Made by a program: the position numbers and the translations under genes. 64,000 bases of DNA, from assembly GCA_017651065.1 (NCBI GenBank), contig JAGCDP010000047.1, forward strand, positions 1 to 64,000. The letters run 5' to 3'. Under the pieces are notes generated by a model, which was not told the DNA's origin, searched no databases, and saw only the letters and a program-made list of their open reading frames with translations. The DNA comes from Treponema sp. GTDB lineage: Bacteria; Spirochaetota; Spirochaetia; Treponematales; Treponemataceae. Below are positions 53,625-60,865 of the stretch, in pieces (the stretch's first letter is position 1; each line of letters opens with the position of its first letter).

Positions 53625-53717
53625 CCGTCATTGCGAGCCGAAGGCGAAGCAATCCACATATAAATATGCATTCAAATATATGGATTGCCACGTCGCTAAC
53701 ACTCCTCGCAATGACGG
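53625..53717. repeat. Family C long inverted repeat (MITE-like, about 93 bp)
   Basis: CCGTCATTGCGAG and CTCGCAATGACGG ends enclose GCAATCCA ... TGGATTGC arms with an AT-rich centre. The right half (ATGGATTGCCACGTCGCT) is identical to the copy at 9304-9391. It fills the rplY-tilS gap. Confidence 0.85.
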
Positions 53718-53745
53718 AGTGCTAGGAAAAATTCTCTAAAAAAGA

Positions 53746-54297
53746 TTAGCGTGCTGGAGAAACTGTTACCAAAGGAAGTTCCTTATCGGTAAGAATTTCA
53801 ACATTCTTGCTAAGCTCAAGGTCTTTTACGCGCAAAGCTTCGCTAACATTAATCTTAGAGATGTCGGCGATGATTGTTTCTGGAAGATCAGCAATAGCAG
53901 CCTTGATTTTAATCTGGTTGTTGCGTTCTTTCTTGAAACCACCCTTAAGTACGCCGGCAGGTGTTCCTGAATAATGAACTTTGATATTCATTACAAGTTT
54001 TTCGTCTGCTGCAGGTACAAAGAAATCTGCATGCAAAACCTTGTCTGTACGGATATTGTATTCAGTATCCTTAATCAAAGCCAAATGTTCTTTTCCGTCA
54101 ACGACGAGATTGATTGAAGTTGTTGGAGTTACAGTTCTCCAGATTTTGTTGAATTCAACTTCATTTACTTCGAGCATTGTAGACTCGCCCTTCTCGTTGT
54201 ACATAACGGCCGGGATACTACCTACTTGTCGAAGTTTTTTAGCAGCTGTTTTACCAGAAACAGTACGAACTTTTGCATTCAATGTCTGCTTACTCAT
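53746..54297 (-). CDS. rplY: 50S ribosomal protein L25 (CTC/TL5 form)
   Basis: The 183-aa protein binds 5S rRNA. The N-terminal L25 domain (RTVSGKTAAKKLRQVGSIPAV) is followed by the TL5-type C-terminal beta domain (IKVHYSGTPAGVLKGG), which marks the general-stress Ctc form. AAGGAG precedes the ATG. tRNA-Gln lies 51 bp upstream on the same strand. Confidence 0.95.
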   Translation of the reverse strand: MSKQTLNAKVRTVSGKTAAKKLRQVGSIPAVMYNEKGESTMLEVNEVEFNKIWRTVTPTTSINLVVDGKEHLALIKDTEYNIRTDKVLHADFFVPAADEKLVMNIKVHYSGTPAGVLKGGFKKERNNQIKIKAAIADLPETIIADISKINVSEALRVKDLELSKNVEILTDKELPLVTVSPAR

Positions 54298-54347
54298 TTC
54301 TTAAAGCTCCTTATATCCTTTAATTTTTTTTGAGGAAACTCCTCTAA

Positions 54348-54418
54348 TTCTCCACCCAGGATTCGAACCCGGACTCTAAGCACCAAAAGCTCGTGTGCTA
54401 CCATTACACCAGCGGAGA
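54348..54418 (-). tRNA. tRNA-Gln (anticodon TTG)
   Basis: On the minus strand, acceptor arms TCTCCGC and GTGGAGA pair at 7 bp (one G-T). The D-arm GTG..CAC, anticodon loop TTTTGGT with anticodon TTG, and T-arm CCGGG-TTCGAAT-CCTGG are all present. One C-A mismatch lies at the top of the anticodon stem. CCA is not encoded. Confidence 0.92.
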
Positions 54419-54437
54419 AAGTCCATGTATTATAATG

Positions 54438-54716
54438 TTAGTCAGCTTCGCCACCAACTTCAACATGACCTGCTTCATACTCTGCAATTATCTTATCTTG
54501 CAGTTCTGTTCGGAACTCAGGACTAATAGGATGAGCTACATCCTTATATTCCCCGTTCGCTGTCTTTCTGCTTGGCATAGCAATGAACAATCCACTTTTG
54601 CCCTCAATGATTTTTACATTGTGAACAACAAAGCAGTTGTCAAAAGTTACTGTAACATAAGCACGTAACTTACCTTCATCTTCGACCTTGCGAATTCTCA
54701 ATTCTGTAATCTGCAT
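54438..54716 (-). CDS. spoVG: SpoVG-family regulator
   Basis: The 92-aa nucleic-acid-binding protein has the conserved core ([44 protein letters not shown]). In spirochaetes SpoVG homologues bind DNA and RNA; the targets here are unknown. GGAGGAAAGAGG precedes the ATG. It is 30 bp downstream of ispE, a gene pair conserved in many bacteria. Confidence 0.95.
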   Translation of the reverse strand: MQITELRIRKVEDEGKLRAYVTVTFDNCFVVHNVKIIEGKSGLFIAMPSRKTANGEYKDVAHPISPEFRTELQDKIIAEYEAGHVEVGGEAD

Positions 54717-54746
54717 AAGCCTCTTTCCTCCAAAACTTTTTGATTT

Positions 54747-55613
54747 TTACAGCAAACGTACAAGAGCACAATTCCATGTAGCAGCAAGCAGTTTCATATT
54801 AGATTTAGCCCGTTGCTTTGATGTAAAAACACCATATAGTGTAGAACCAGATCCTGACATATCGCAGAAATCGGCACTACTGTTTTTTAACGTACCCAAC
54901 GCAGCTTCTAAATCACTGTAAACACCACAAAGCGATGGAGTAAACGTATTTTTGAATCGCCATTGTGAAGGATTCTTTCGATATTCTTCTTCAAGGCAAT
55001 CAAAAGCTACAAAAGCATTATCAGTTCCACTCGCAAGAGTCTTATCAACAAGCTCATACGCTTCTTTTGTAGAACTTGAAATGTCAGGAAACACCAGCAA
55101 AAGAAATAAATCCTTTCTGGGAGTAATTTTCTTTACAATTTCACCACGCCCCGAAACAAGTGCACAACCTGTTCCGTTTTTGTTGCAATGCATAAAGAAA
55201 AAAACATCGCTTCCTGTTTTATCTGCAATATAATTAAGCTGATTTTCATCAAGCTTAACCTTACAGATTTTGCACAGCCCTCTTACAAGAGCCGCAGCAT
55301 CAGAAGAACCTCCGCCTAATCCGCCGCCAGATGGTATTCCTTTTTTTAGAACAACCTTTACACCCGGAACCTCTACGCCTGCAATGCTGCAAAATGCATC
55401 ATAAGCCTTGGTGAGAGTGTTCTGTAAAGGGAGTTTCATGGAAGGACATTCGACGAAACAGCCGTTTTCTTCTGTTACAGAAACCTCCAGTTCGTCGAAC
55501 AAATCAATAGTCTGAAAAATACTTTCTATACTGTGATATCCATCAGTCCGACTGGGAAGCACCCGCAGATTAAAATTTACTTTGGCATAAGCCTTTTCCA
55601 CAATAAATTTCAT
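54747..55613 (-). CDS. ispE: 4-diphosphocytidyl-2-C-methyl-D-erythritol kinase
   Basis: The 288-aa GHMP kinase acts in the MEP isoprenoid pathway. Motif 1 (KAYAKVNFNLRV), the ATP loop GLGGGSSDAAA and motif 3 (DMSGSGSTLYG) are intact. A good -10 (TATAAT, 55637-55632) lies upstream with a short leader and SD-like ACAGG. It is the first gene of the ispE-spoVG unit. Confidence 0.95.
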   Translation of the reverse strand: MKFIVEKAYAKVNFNLRVLPSRTDGYHSIESIFQTIDLFDELEVSVTEENGCFVECPSMKLPLQNTLTKAYDAFCSIAGVEVPGVKVVLKKGIPSGGGLGGGSSDAAALVRGLCKICKVKLDENQLNYIADKTGSDVFFFMHCNKNGTGCALVSGRGEIVKKITPRKDLFLLLVFPDISSSTKEAYELVDKTLASGTDNAFVAFDCLEEEYRKNPSQWRFKNTFTPSLCGVYSDLEAALGTLKNSSADFCDMSGSGSTLYGVFTSKQRAKSNMKLLAATWNCALVRLL

Positions 55614-55799
55614 CAGCCTGTCTTACTATTATACTAATTTTCTAATTGTTGTCAAACAATACACTTGCGTAACATAGAATATAACAATTCATTTATAATT
55701 TCATACTATTTTTTCCATAAGTAGTTGAAAAATAATTGTTGTTATTATATATTGTCTATGGGTGATTATTTTCCAACTACATTAAAAACCGGGGTGTCT

Positions 55800-56081
55800 A
55801 TGTTCGCAGACGAGCCAGAGCTTGATGAATTATCAATTTACATGGATGATGACTTCGACGATTTCGACGAAGACTTTGATGATGATTTTGATGACGATGA
55901 GGATGATGTCCTTGACGATTTTGACAGCGACGATGAGCTTTACTACGACGATGTTTTTAAGGAAGAAGAAGATATAGACGAACCCTACGACGATGTTGAA
56001 CCAGAAGACGGCTACTACACTTCCCGAACCCGCAACGACGACGAAGACGACATTTCTTTCATCGACAAGTACGACTTATAG
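55800..56081 (+). CDS. Highly acidic small protein
   Basis: The 93-aa protein starts at ATG 55800, which has GGGG five bases before it; upstream in-frame ATGs at 55725 and 55758 would add residues. About half of the residues are Asp or Glu (48 of 93), in runs such as DDDFDDFDEDFDDD. There is no predicted fold or family. It could bind basic proteins, RNA polymerase or cations. It overlaps rsfS by 6 bp on the opposite strand. Confidence 0.7.
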   Translation: MFADEPELDELSIYMDDDFDDFDEDFDDDFDDDEDDVLDDFDSDDELYYDDVFKEEEDIDEPYDDVEPEDGYYTSRTRNDDEDDISFIDKYDL

Positions 56082-56423
56082 TTCTATTACTTTTCCGTTA
56101 AACCAGAGTTTCTCTAAATTATAGAATTCTCTTGCCTGTGCAGACATCAGGTGAACTACAATTGCGCCTAAATCTATAAGGTTCCAGTCATCACCGTTAG
56201 GGCTGCGGCGGTTTACAGGGTGAATTTCAAGGTCATTTTCCTTTATATATTCTTTAATCTGTTTTGCAAGACCCTGCTGCTGTGTAGAACTTGATACAGT
56301 TACAATTACAAAATAATCAGTCCACGAATTTAATCCGCTGATATCAATAAGGGTAACGTCATCACCCTTTCCATCCTGCATAAGTTTTGCAATTTCAATT
56401 GCTTTCTGTTCTGTTGTTTTCAT
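56076..56423 (-). CDS. rsfS: Ribosomal silencing factor
   Basis: The 115-aa Iojap/RsfS protein binds L14 and blocks subunit joining in starvation. Motifs include DVTLIDISGLNSWTDYFVIVT, DDWNLIDLGAIVVHLM and FYNLEKLW. It lies in the conserved order nadD-yqeK-LCP-rsfS, only 3 bp after the LCP gene. Confidence 0.95.
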   Translation of the reverse strand: MKTTEQKAIEIAKLMQDGKGDDVTLIDISGLNSWTDYFVIVTVSSSTQQQGLAKQIKEYIKENDLEIHPVNRRSPNGDDWNLIDLGAIVVHLMSAQAREFYNLEKLWFNGKVIEL

Positions 56424-56426
56424 ATT

Positions 56427-57638
56427 TTAATACGAAGCTCCCGGAATTACATAAGCGCCGTTAAAGTCTCTTCCAAGAATAACTGTAAAATCAACCATAC
56501 TGTCGCTAGAGCTTCCTTCCTCCATTTCATCTGCCTGTTTTATATTTGTACAGCGGATAAGCTCGCCAACCTGACGTGCAACCGCCTCGTTTCCAATGTG
56601 ATCTACAATCACTGTTTCTGCATAATCATTTGAATCTGCGTTAACTGCACTTAAAACATCATAACTTGCATTCTGATAAAGTGTTGCTGTACGGCGTGCC
56701 AACCCTTGAGTTTTTGTACCGTTTTGAATTTCAAGAACGTAGATTCTGTTAGAAATTGTTCCGTCCGAAGACATGAGCATATATGTTGTCTGCTTAACTG
56801 CTTCCTTAATGAATTCGCCGTTGTTCAAAGGCATCAAAAGCTGCTGGCCGTCTACATTACGAAGAGACCCTGTGATTGTCTGTTTGATGATAGATTCTGT
56901 ATCAATCTGGGCAATTTCGGAATAAAGAGTTTCTTCTTCATCATCTGAAATATTTGAATTCAGATTCACAGAAAATCGTTTGAAATTCTGCTTTGAATTA
57001 AAAATCTTAAAGCTCTGGTCATGAAGGCCTGTTAAGAAAGCTCCCATAACATTCTGATATCTGTCTTGAATAGTATCTTCTGCTTCATCCTCTTCTTCGT
57101 ACTGAAGATAAACGGCAATTTTATCACCATCAAGAGTAACGGCACCTGAAGGAAGCAGCCAGCGGTCTCCTTCTTCAGAAACAGTATCAATAGGAGAAGG
57201 AATGAATACGCGCATTCCACCAAACATGTCGCAAAGACGGATAAAATCTTCGAGCTTTACCATTGTTGTATAAGGAATGGAAATACCAAGCAATTTCTGA
57301 ACTTCTGTTCTGTATGAAGCCATTCCAAGCTCATTATATACTGCTTCAAGGCTGTCTGTTCTTCCAAGCGACTGGAAGATTGCACCAGTATACCCTGGAA
57401 GATTTATAACTGCGGCTTTTTCTGTAGATGTATCAAGAATGATTACATTTGAAAAAAGAACATTGCCGTCTTCATTCTGCACAACAAAAAGAGTTCTTAA
57501 TAATGTATCGTGTTCAAGAGAATCTTCTACACTGTTTGTTTTAAGTGATCTTGCAAAGAAAAGACTCATTGCAAGAATCACAATAAGAATAAGTGCAATA
57601 AAGAGAAGTCCCTTTTGTTCATTTCGTAATTTTTTCAT
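56427..57638 (-). CDS. LytR-CpsA-Psr (LCP) family envelope protein
   Basis: The 403-aa membrane protein has an N-terminal TM helix (about 10-30), an LCP domain (about 60-240) and a C-terminal LytR_C domain (IYVLEIQNGTKTQGLARRT). LCP enzymes attach polymers to peptidoglycan in Gram-positives; the conserved LCP Arg/Asp pattern is weak here (VIILDTSTEKAAVINLPGYTG), so activity is uncertain. The ATG overlaps the yqeK stop by 4 bp. Confidence 0.85.
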   Translation of the reverse strand: MKKLRNEQKGLLFIALILIVILAMSLFFARSLKTNSVEDSLEHDTLLRTLFVVQNEDGNVLFSNVIILDTSTEKAAVINLPGYTGAIFQSLGRTDSLEAVYNELGMASYRTEVQKLLGISIPYTTMVKLEDFIRLCDMFGGMRVFIPSPIDTVSEEGDRWLLPSGAVTLDGDKIAVYLQYEEEDEAEDTIQDRYQNVMGAFLTGLHDQSFKIFNSKQNFKRFSVNLNSNISDDEEETLYSEIAQIDTESIIKQTITGSLRNVDGQQLLMPLNNGEFIKEAVKQTTYMLMSSDGTISNRIYVLEIQNGTKTQGLARRTATLYQNASYDVLSAVNADSNDYAETVIVDHIGNEAVARQVGELIRCTNIKQADEMEEGSSSDSMVDFTVILGRDFNGAYVIPGASY

Positions 57639-58237
57639 ATCTGTGGTCCCTGAGCCTGTCGAAGGGCCTGCTCATAGTATTCTATCATTTTTTTGGTCTC
57701 TGGGTAAACTTCAAAACCACGTGCTGTAATATATTCGTAATTTTCTTTTATTACAGAAAGAAACTGTTCATCAAGTGTAAGTTTAATAAGACCAGCCCTG
57801 TATTCGTCTGTAGACTGAGGACGACCAGGTTCTGTTTTATCTGCTAAAAAAAGAATCTTACCAAGGTCGCATAACCCTAAACATCCCGAAACATGATTTG
57901 CTACTGCTTCAAGAATATCTTTGTCTGTTATACCGAATTTTTCCTTCATCATAACAGCAGCGGCACGACCATGAAGCAGCGAGATTTTTGAAAGCTCATA
58001 ATCGCTTACAGGTTTGCCGTCTTTTTTGGCAAGTTCAAGCATTTTATCGCGAGGCATATCCTTGCACATGTCGTGGCCTATTCCTGCAAGATAGCCTTTG
58101 TTTTCATCAAGTCCGTAACGTCTGCAAAGCTTAACACACATTTCGGCAACACGCACCGAATGATCATAGCGGGCAGGCTTAACATGAGCTTCTGTATAAT
58201 CGCGGATTTTTTCTGTCAAAGTATCGTAGTCTATCAT
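57635..58237 (-). CDS. yqeK: HD-domain Ap4A hydrolase-like protein YqeK
   Basis: The 200-aa protein is predicted to cleave diadenosine tetraphosphate. The HD motif set is H (HSVRVAE), GHDMCK, LLHGRAAA and a late ADKTEPGR. It sits between nadD and the LCP gene, as in many bacteria. The last residues, ALRQAQGPQI, come from a family A repeat (57645-57670) that extends the C-terminus up to the stop codon. The stop overlaps the next ATG. Confidence 0.93.
   Translation of the reverse strand: MIDYDTLTEKIRDYTEAHVKPARYDHSVRVAEMCVKLCRRYGLDENKGYLAGIGHDMCKDMPRDKMLELAKKDGKPVSDYELSKISLLHGRAAAVMMKEKFGITDKDILEAVANHVSGCLGLCDLGKILFLADKTEPGRPQSTDEYRAGLIKLTLDEQFLSVIKENYEYITARGFEVYPETKKMIEYYEQALRQAQGPQI
57645..57670. 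repeat. Family A repeat at the yqeK 3' end
   Basis: GGTCCCTGAGCCTGTCGAAG continues with GGCCTG. It encodes ALRQAQGPQ and immediately precedes the LCP start codon. Confidence 0.9.
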
Positions 58238-58917
58238 TTATATAATCCGTTTTTCTCTATATATTCATACACTGCATGCGGTACCAGATAGCGGAAGCTT
58301 TTTCCTTCGTCAATGCGGCGGCGGATATCTGTAGACGAAACCGGCAGCATAGGATTTTCAATATAAATATGCGGATATTTAAAATTATCCTTATCAAACT
58401 GAACAGAAAAATCACCTGTATATTTGCCCGAAGGAACATTTTCGCAGTTAGATTTTTCAACAGTCTTGTTATACAAAACCTTTTCCAATGCCCCTACATC
58501 TGGATATCTGTGAACGATAATCAAATCTGCAAGAGCCGAAACTTTTTCCGGGTTACGCCACTTGTCAAACTCTGCGGCAACCTCGTCTCCCATAACAAAT
58601 GCAAGTTTACCTTCAAGCCGGCCCTTATATTTTTCTGTCAAAAACTCAAGAGTGTCGGAAGTATAAGAAACACCGCCTCTGTCAAACTCGCATGTTTCTG
58701 TTTCAAAATGGCCGTTACCTTCGCTTGCACAAAAAGCCTTTACCATTTCAAGACGCTGCTCGCTTGTAACATTTCCGCCGCAAACTTTATGTGGTGTAAT
58801 GAATGTTGGAACAAAAAGCACCTTGTCGTAGCCAAGTTCTGTAATGATTGTATCGGCAAGCATTGCATGCCCAATATGAAGAGGATTAAAAGTACCACCA
58901 AAAACTGCAAGCTTCAT
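58234..58917 (-). CDS. nadD: Nicotinate-nucleotide adenylyltransferase
   Basis: The 227-aa enzyme forms deamido-NAD. The nucleotidyltransferase motif GGTFNPLHIGHAML and the ISSTDIRRRI-type motif (VSSTDIRRR) are present, with typical length. It overlaps yqeK by 4 bp (ATGA). Confidence 0.95.
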   Translation of the reverse strand: MKLAVFGGTFNPLHIGHAMLADTIITELGYDKVLFVPTFITPHKVCGGNVTSEQRLEMVKAFCASEGNGHFETETCEFDRGGVSYTSDTLEFLTEKYKGRLEGKLAFVMGDEVAAEFDKWRNPEKVSALADLIIVHRYPDVGALEKVLYNKTVEKSNCENVPSGKYTGDFSVQFDKDNFKYPHIYIENPMLPVSSTDIRRRIDEGKSFRYLVPHAVYEYIEKNGLYK

Positions 58918-58932
58918 CTGTGCCTCACTCTC

Positions 58933-60057
58933 CTACTGTTCACTTCCAGGATACTGAATGTTTTCATCATCGTCGTCCATACCGCCACGACCTTCCATAA
59001 AGCCGCTTCCAAATTCTGCAGTACCCTTTTCTTCTGCAACAAGGCGCTGCTCCTGGCGGTTTACAAGCTGTACAATCTGATTCTGTGCATCCTTCATGCC
59101 ACGGCCTGTATGAACAGAAACCGGAATAACAACAGTATCTGGTTCTGCAGCGCGGATTTTTTCTGCAGTCTCTACAGCACGGTCAAAAGCACCTTCAACA
59201 TCAATTTTATTCAATAAAACAATGCGCGGTTTTTCAAGCAGGCTGTCTGAATATTTATCAAGCTCGTTGCACAGTGTTTCATAGGCTGTAAGATAATTTT
59301 CGTCACTGCAGTCAATCATAAAAATAAGACAGGCAGTACGGGTAATATGTTTAAGGAATGTATCTCCAAGTCCAAGACCTTCGCTTGCCCCTTCAATAAT
59401 TCCAGGAATATCTGCAATAATAATATCGCTTTCGTCGTCAACACGAAGCACCCCAAGATTCGGGATAATTGTAGTAAAAGGATAAGGCGCAATCTTTGGG
59501 CGAGCGTTTGTAAAGTAAGTAAGCAGACTTGATTTTCCAGCGTTAGGGAATCCTACAAGACCGGCATCTGCCATAATAGAAAGCTCAAGCTTAAGGAAAC
59601 GTGTTTCTCCTCTCTGACCAGGGTTAGCCTGTCTTGGAGCCTGATTTGTAGAAGACTTAAAGTGAACGTTTCCCCAGCCGCCGTTACCGCCTTTTAAGAA
59701 AGTAAACTGCTCGTCGCCCTTTGCAGTAGAAAAATCATATATAACTTCGCCTGTTTCTGCATCGCGGATAGTAGTTCCAGGAGGAACAGGAATTACACAG
59801 TCTTCACCATCTGCACCATAGCGGTTCCAGCCCTGACCGTCTCCGCCGTTCTTTGCCTTAAAACAAACTCTGTGACGAAGATTTGCAAGAGTACGAAGGT
59901 TTCGTTTTACAGTAAAAATAATGTCGCCGCCCTTACCGCCGTCACCACCGTTAGGACCACCATGAGGAACATATTTTTCACGACGGAATGCAACACAACC
60001 GTTGCCGCCGTTACCAGAGCGAACTTCTATAGTTGCTTCATCAGCAAAACCAATCAT
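58933..60057 (-). CDS. obgE: Obg GTPase
   Basis: The 374-aa ribosome-associated GTPase has a glycine-rich Obg fold (GNGGNGCVAFRREK) and a G domain with GFPNAGKSSLL, DIPGIIEGA and NKID. The ATG at 60057 is used because TTGGAG precedes it. The C-terminal tail is acidic (GGMDDDDENIQ) and there is no OCT domain. It lies 16 bp upstream of nadD. Confidence 0.96.
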   Translation of the reverse strand: MIGFADEATIEVRSGNGGNGCVAFRREKYVPHGGPNGGDGGKGGDIIFTVKRNLRTLANLRHRVCFKAKNGGDGQGWNRYGADGEDCVIPVPPGTTIRDAETGEVIYDFSTAKGDEQFTFLKGGNGGWGNVHFKSSTNQAPRQANPGQRGETRFLKLELSIMADAGLVGFPNAGKSSLLTYFTNARPKIAPYPFTTIIPNLGVLRVDDESDIIIADIPGIIEGASEGLGLGDTFLKHITRTACLIFMIDCSDENYLTAYETLCNELDKYSDSLLEKPRIVLLNKIDVEGAFDRAVETAEKIRAAEPDTVVIPVSVHTGRGMKDAQNQIVQLVNRQEQRLVAEEKGTAEFGSGFMEGRGGMDDDDENIQYPGSEQ

Positions 60058-60066
60058 ACATACTCC

Positions 60067-60099
60067 AAAAAAAATGCCCGGCACTTTTTTACCGGGCAT
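60067..60099 (-). terminator. Hairpin terminator between rpmA and obgE
   Basis: On the minus strand ATGCCCGG and CCGGGCAT form an 8-bp stem with a 10-nt loop, followed by eight T. The T run runs directly into the obgE ribosome-binding site, so it could act as an attenuator that lowers obgE relative to rplU-rpmA. Confidence 0.8.
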
Positions 60100-60121
60100 C
60101 CTCATTCAGCGAGTGCTGAAC

Positions 60122-60376
60122 TTATTTTGCAGCTTCTACAGAAACAACCTTGTGATTATTTCTTTCGCTGAATACAACCTTTCCGTCTGCTGTAGCAAAC
60201 AAGCTGTCATCTCCAGCTTTCATAACGTTGTTTCCAGGATAGAACTTAGTTCCACGCTGCTTTACAATAATTGAACCTGCAGAAACAGATTCACCGGCAT
60301 ATCTTTTAACACCCAAGCTTTTTGGATTTGGATCGCGTCCGTTTTTAGCACCAGATCCACCACGTGTTCTTCCCAT
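60122..60376 (-). CDS. rpmA: 50S ribosomal protein L27
   Basis: The 84-aa protein starts directly with MGRTRGGSGAKNGRDPN, so there is no cleavable N-terminal extension and no Prp protease gene beside it. The core SLGVKRYAGESV and IIVKQRGTKFYPG is normal. It follows rplU by 16 bp. Confidence 0.95.
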   Translation of the reverse strand: MGRTRGGSGAKNGRDPNPKSLGVKRYAGESVSAGSIIVKQRGTKFYPGNNVMKAGDDSLFATADGKVVFSERNNHKVVSVEAAK

Positions 60377-60392
60377 AGTAATCTCCTTTTAA

Positions 60393-60707
60393 TTATGCAA
60401 GAGTAATAGACTCAACACGTACATTTGTGTACTGCTGTCTATGACCAATCAAGCGGTGATAATCTTTCTTTGACTTATACTTGAAAACAAGAACCTTTTT
60501 GTCTTTGAAAGTATCTTCAACAACAACTGTTACCTTTGCACCTTTTACATAAGGAGTACCTACACTGATTTTATCACCGTCGCTTACCAAAAGAACGGTA
60601 TCAATGTCAATCTTTGTACCTTTTTCAGCATCAAGCTTATCTACTGTAAGGACAACATCTTTTTCTGCTTTGTACTGCTTGCCCTTAAATTCAATAGTTG
60701 CGTACAT
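60393..60707 (-). CDS. rplU: 50S ribosomal protein L21
   Basis: The 104-aa protein has the L21 core (IEFKGKQYKAEKD, VLVFKYKSKKDYHRLIGHRQQYTNVRVESI). It is the first gene of the rplU-rpmA-obgE block. AGAGG precedes the ATG. Confidence 0.96.
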   Translation of the reverse strand: MYATIEFKGKQYKAEKDVVLTVDKLDAEKGTKIDIDTVLLVSDGDKISVGTPYVKGAKVTVVVEDTFKDKKVLVFKYKSKKDYHRLIGHRQQYTNVRVESITLA

Positions 60708-60865
60708 ATAATACCTCTATTAAAATAATTCTAAACCGCCTGGTGCAGTGGAATAAGGAAACAGAATCCAACCTGCAAAAGACTGGTACCCAAACCGGCT
60801 CGTCAGCGTAAAACGGGGATTAAACACCACCTCGCCCAAAGTCTAAATACGTAACAAAAAATATA
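60708..60865 (-). promoter_or_regulatory. Leader region of rplU
   Basis: The 158-bp gap between the GH95 stop and rplU is richer in GC than other gaps here, with GGGCGAGGTGG and GAGCCGGTTTGGGTACC. A weak TGCAG/CTGCA pairing is visible near 60740-60775. It may be a ribosomal-protein leader, but I see no strong conserved structure. Confidence 0.3.

Noticed and set aside
58276..59217. Long plus-strand frame opposite nadD and obgE
   Set aside because: Shadow frame rich in Cys/Phe/Asn with no recognisable domain.
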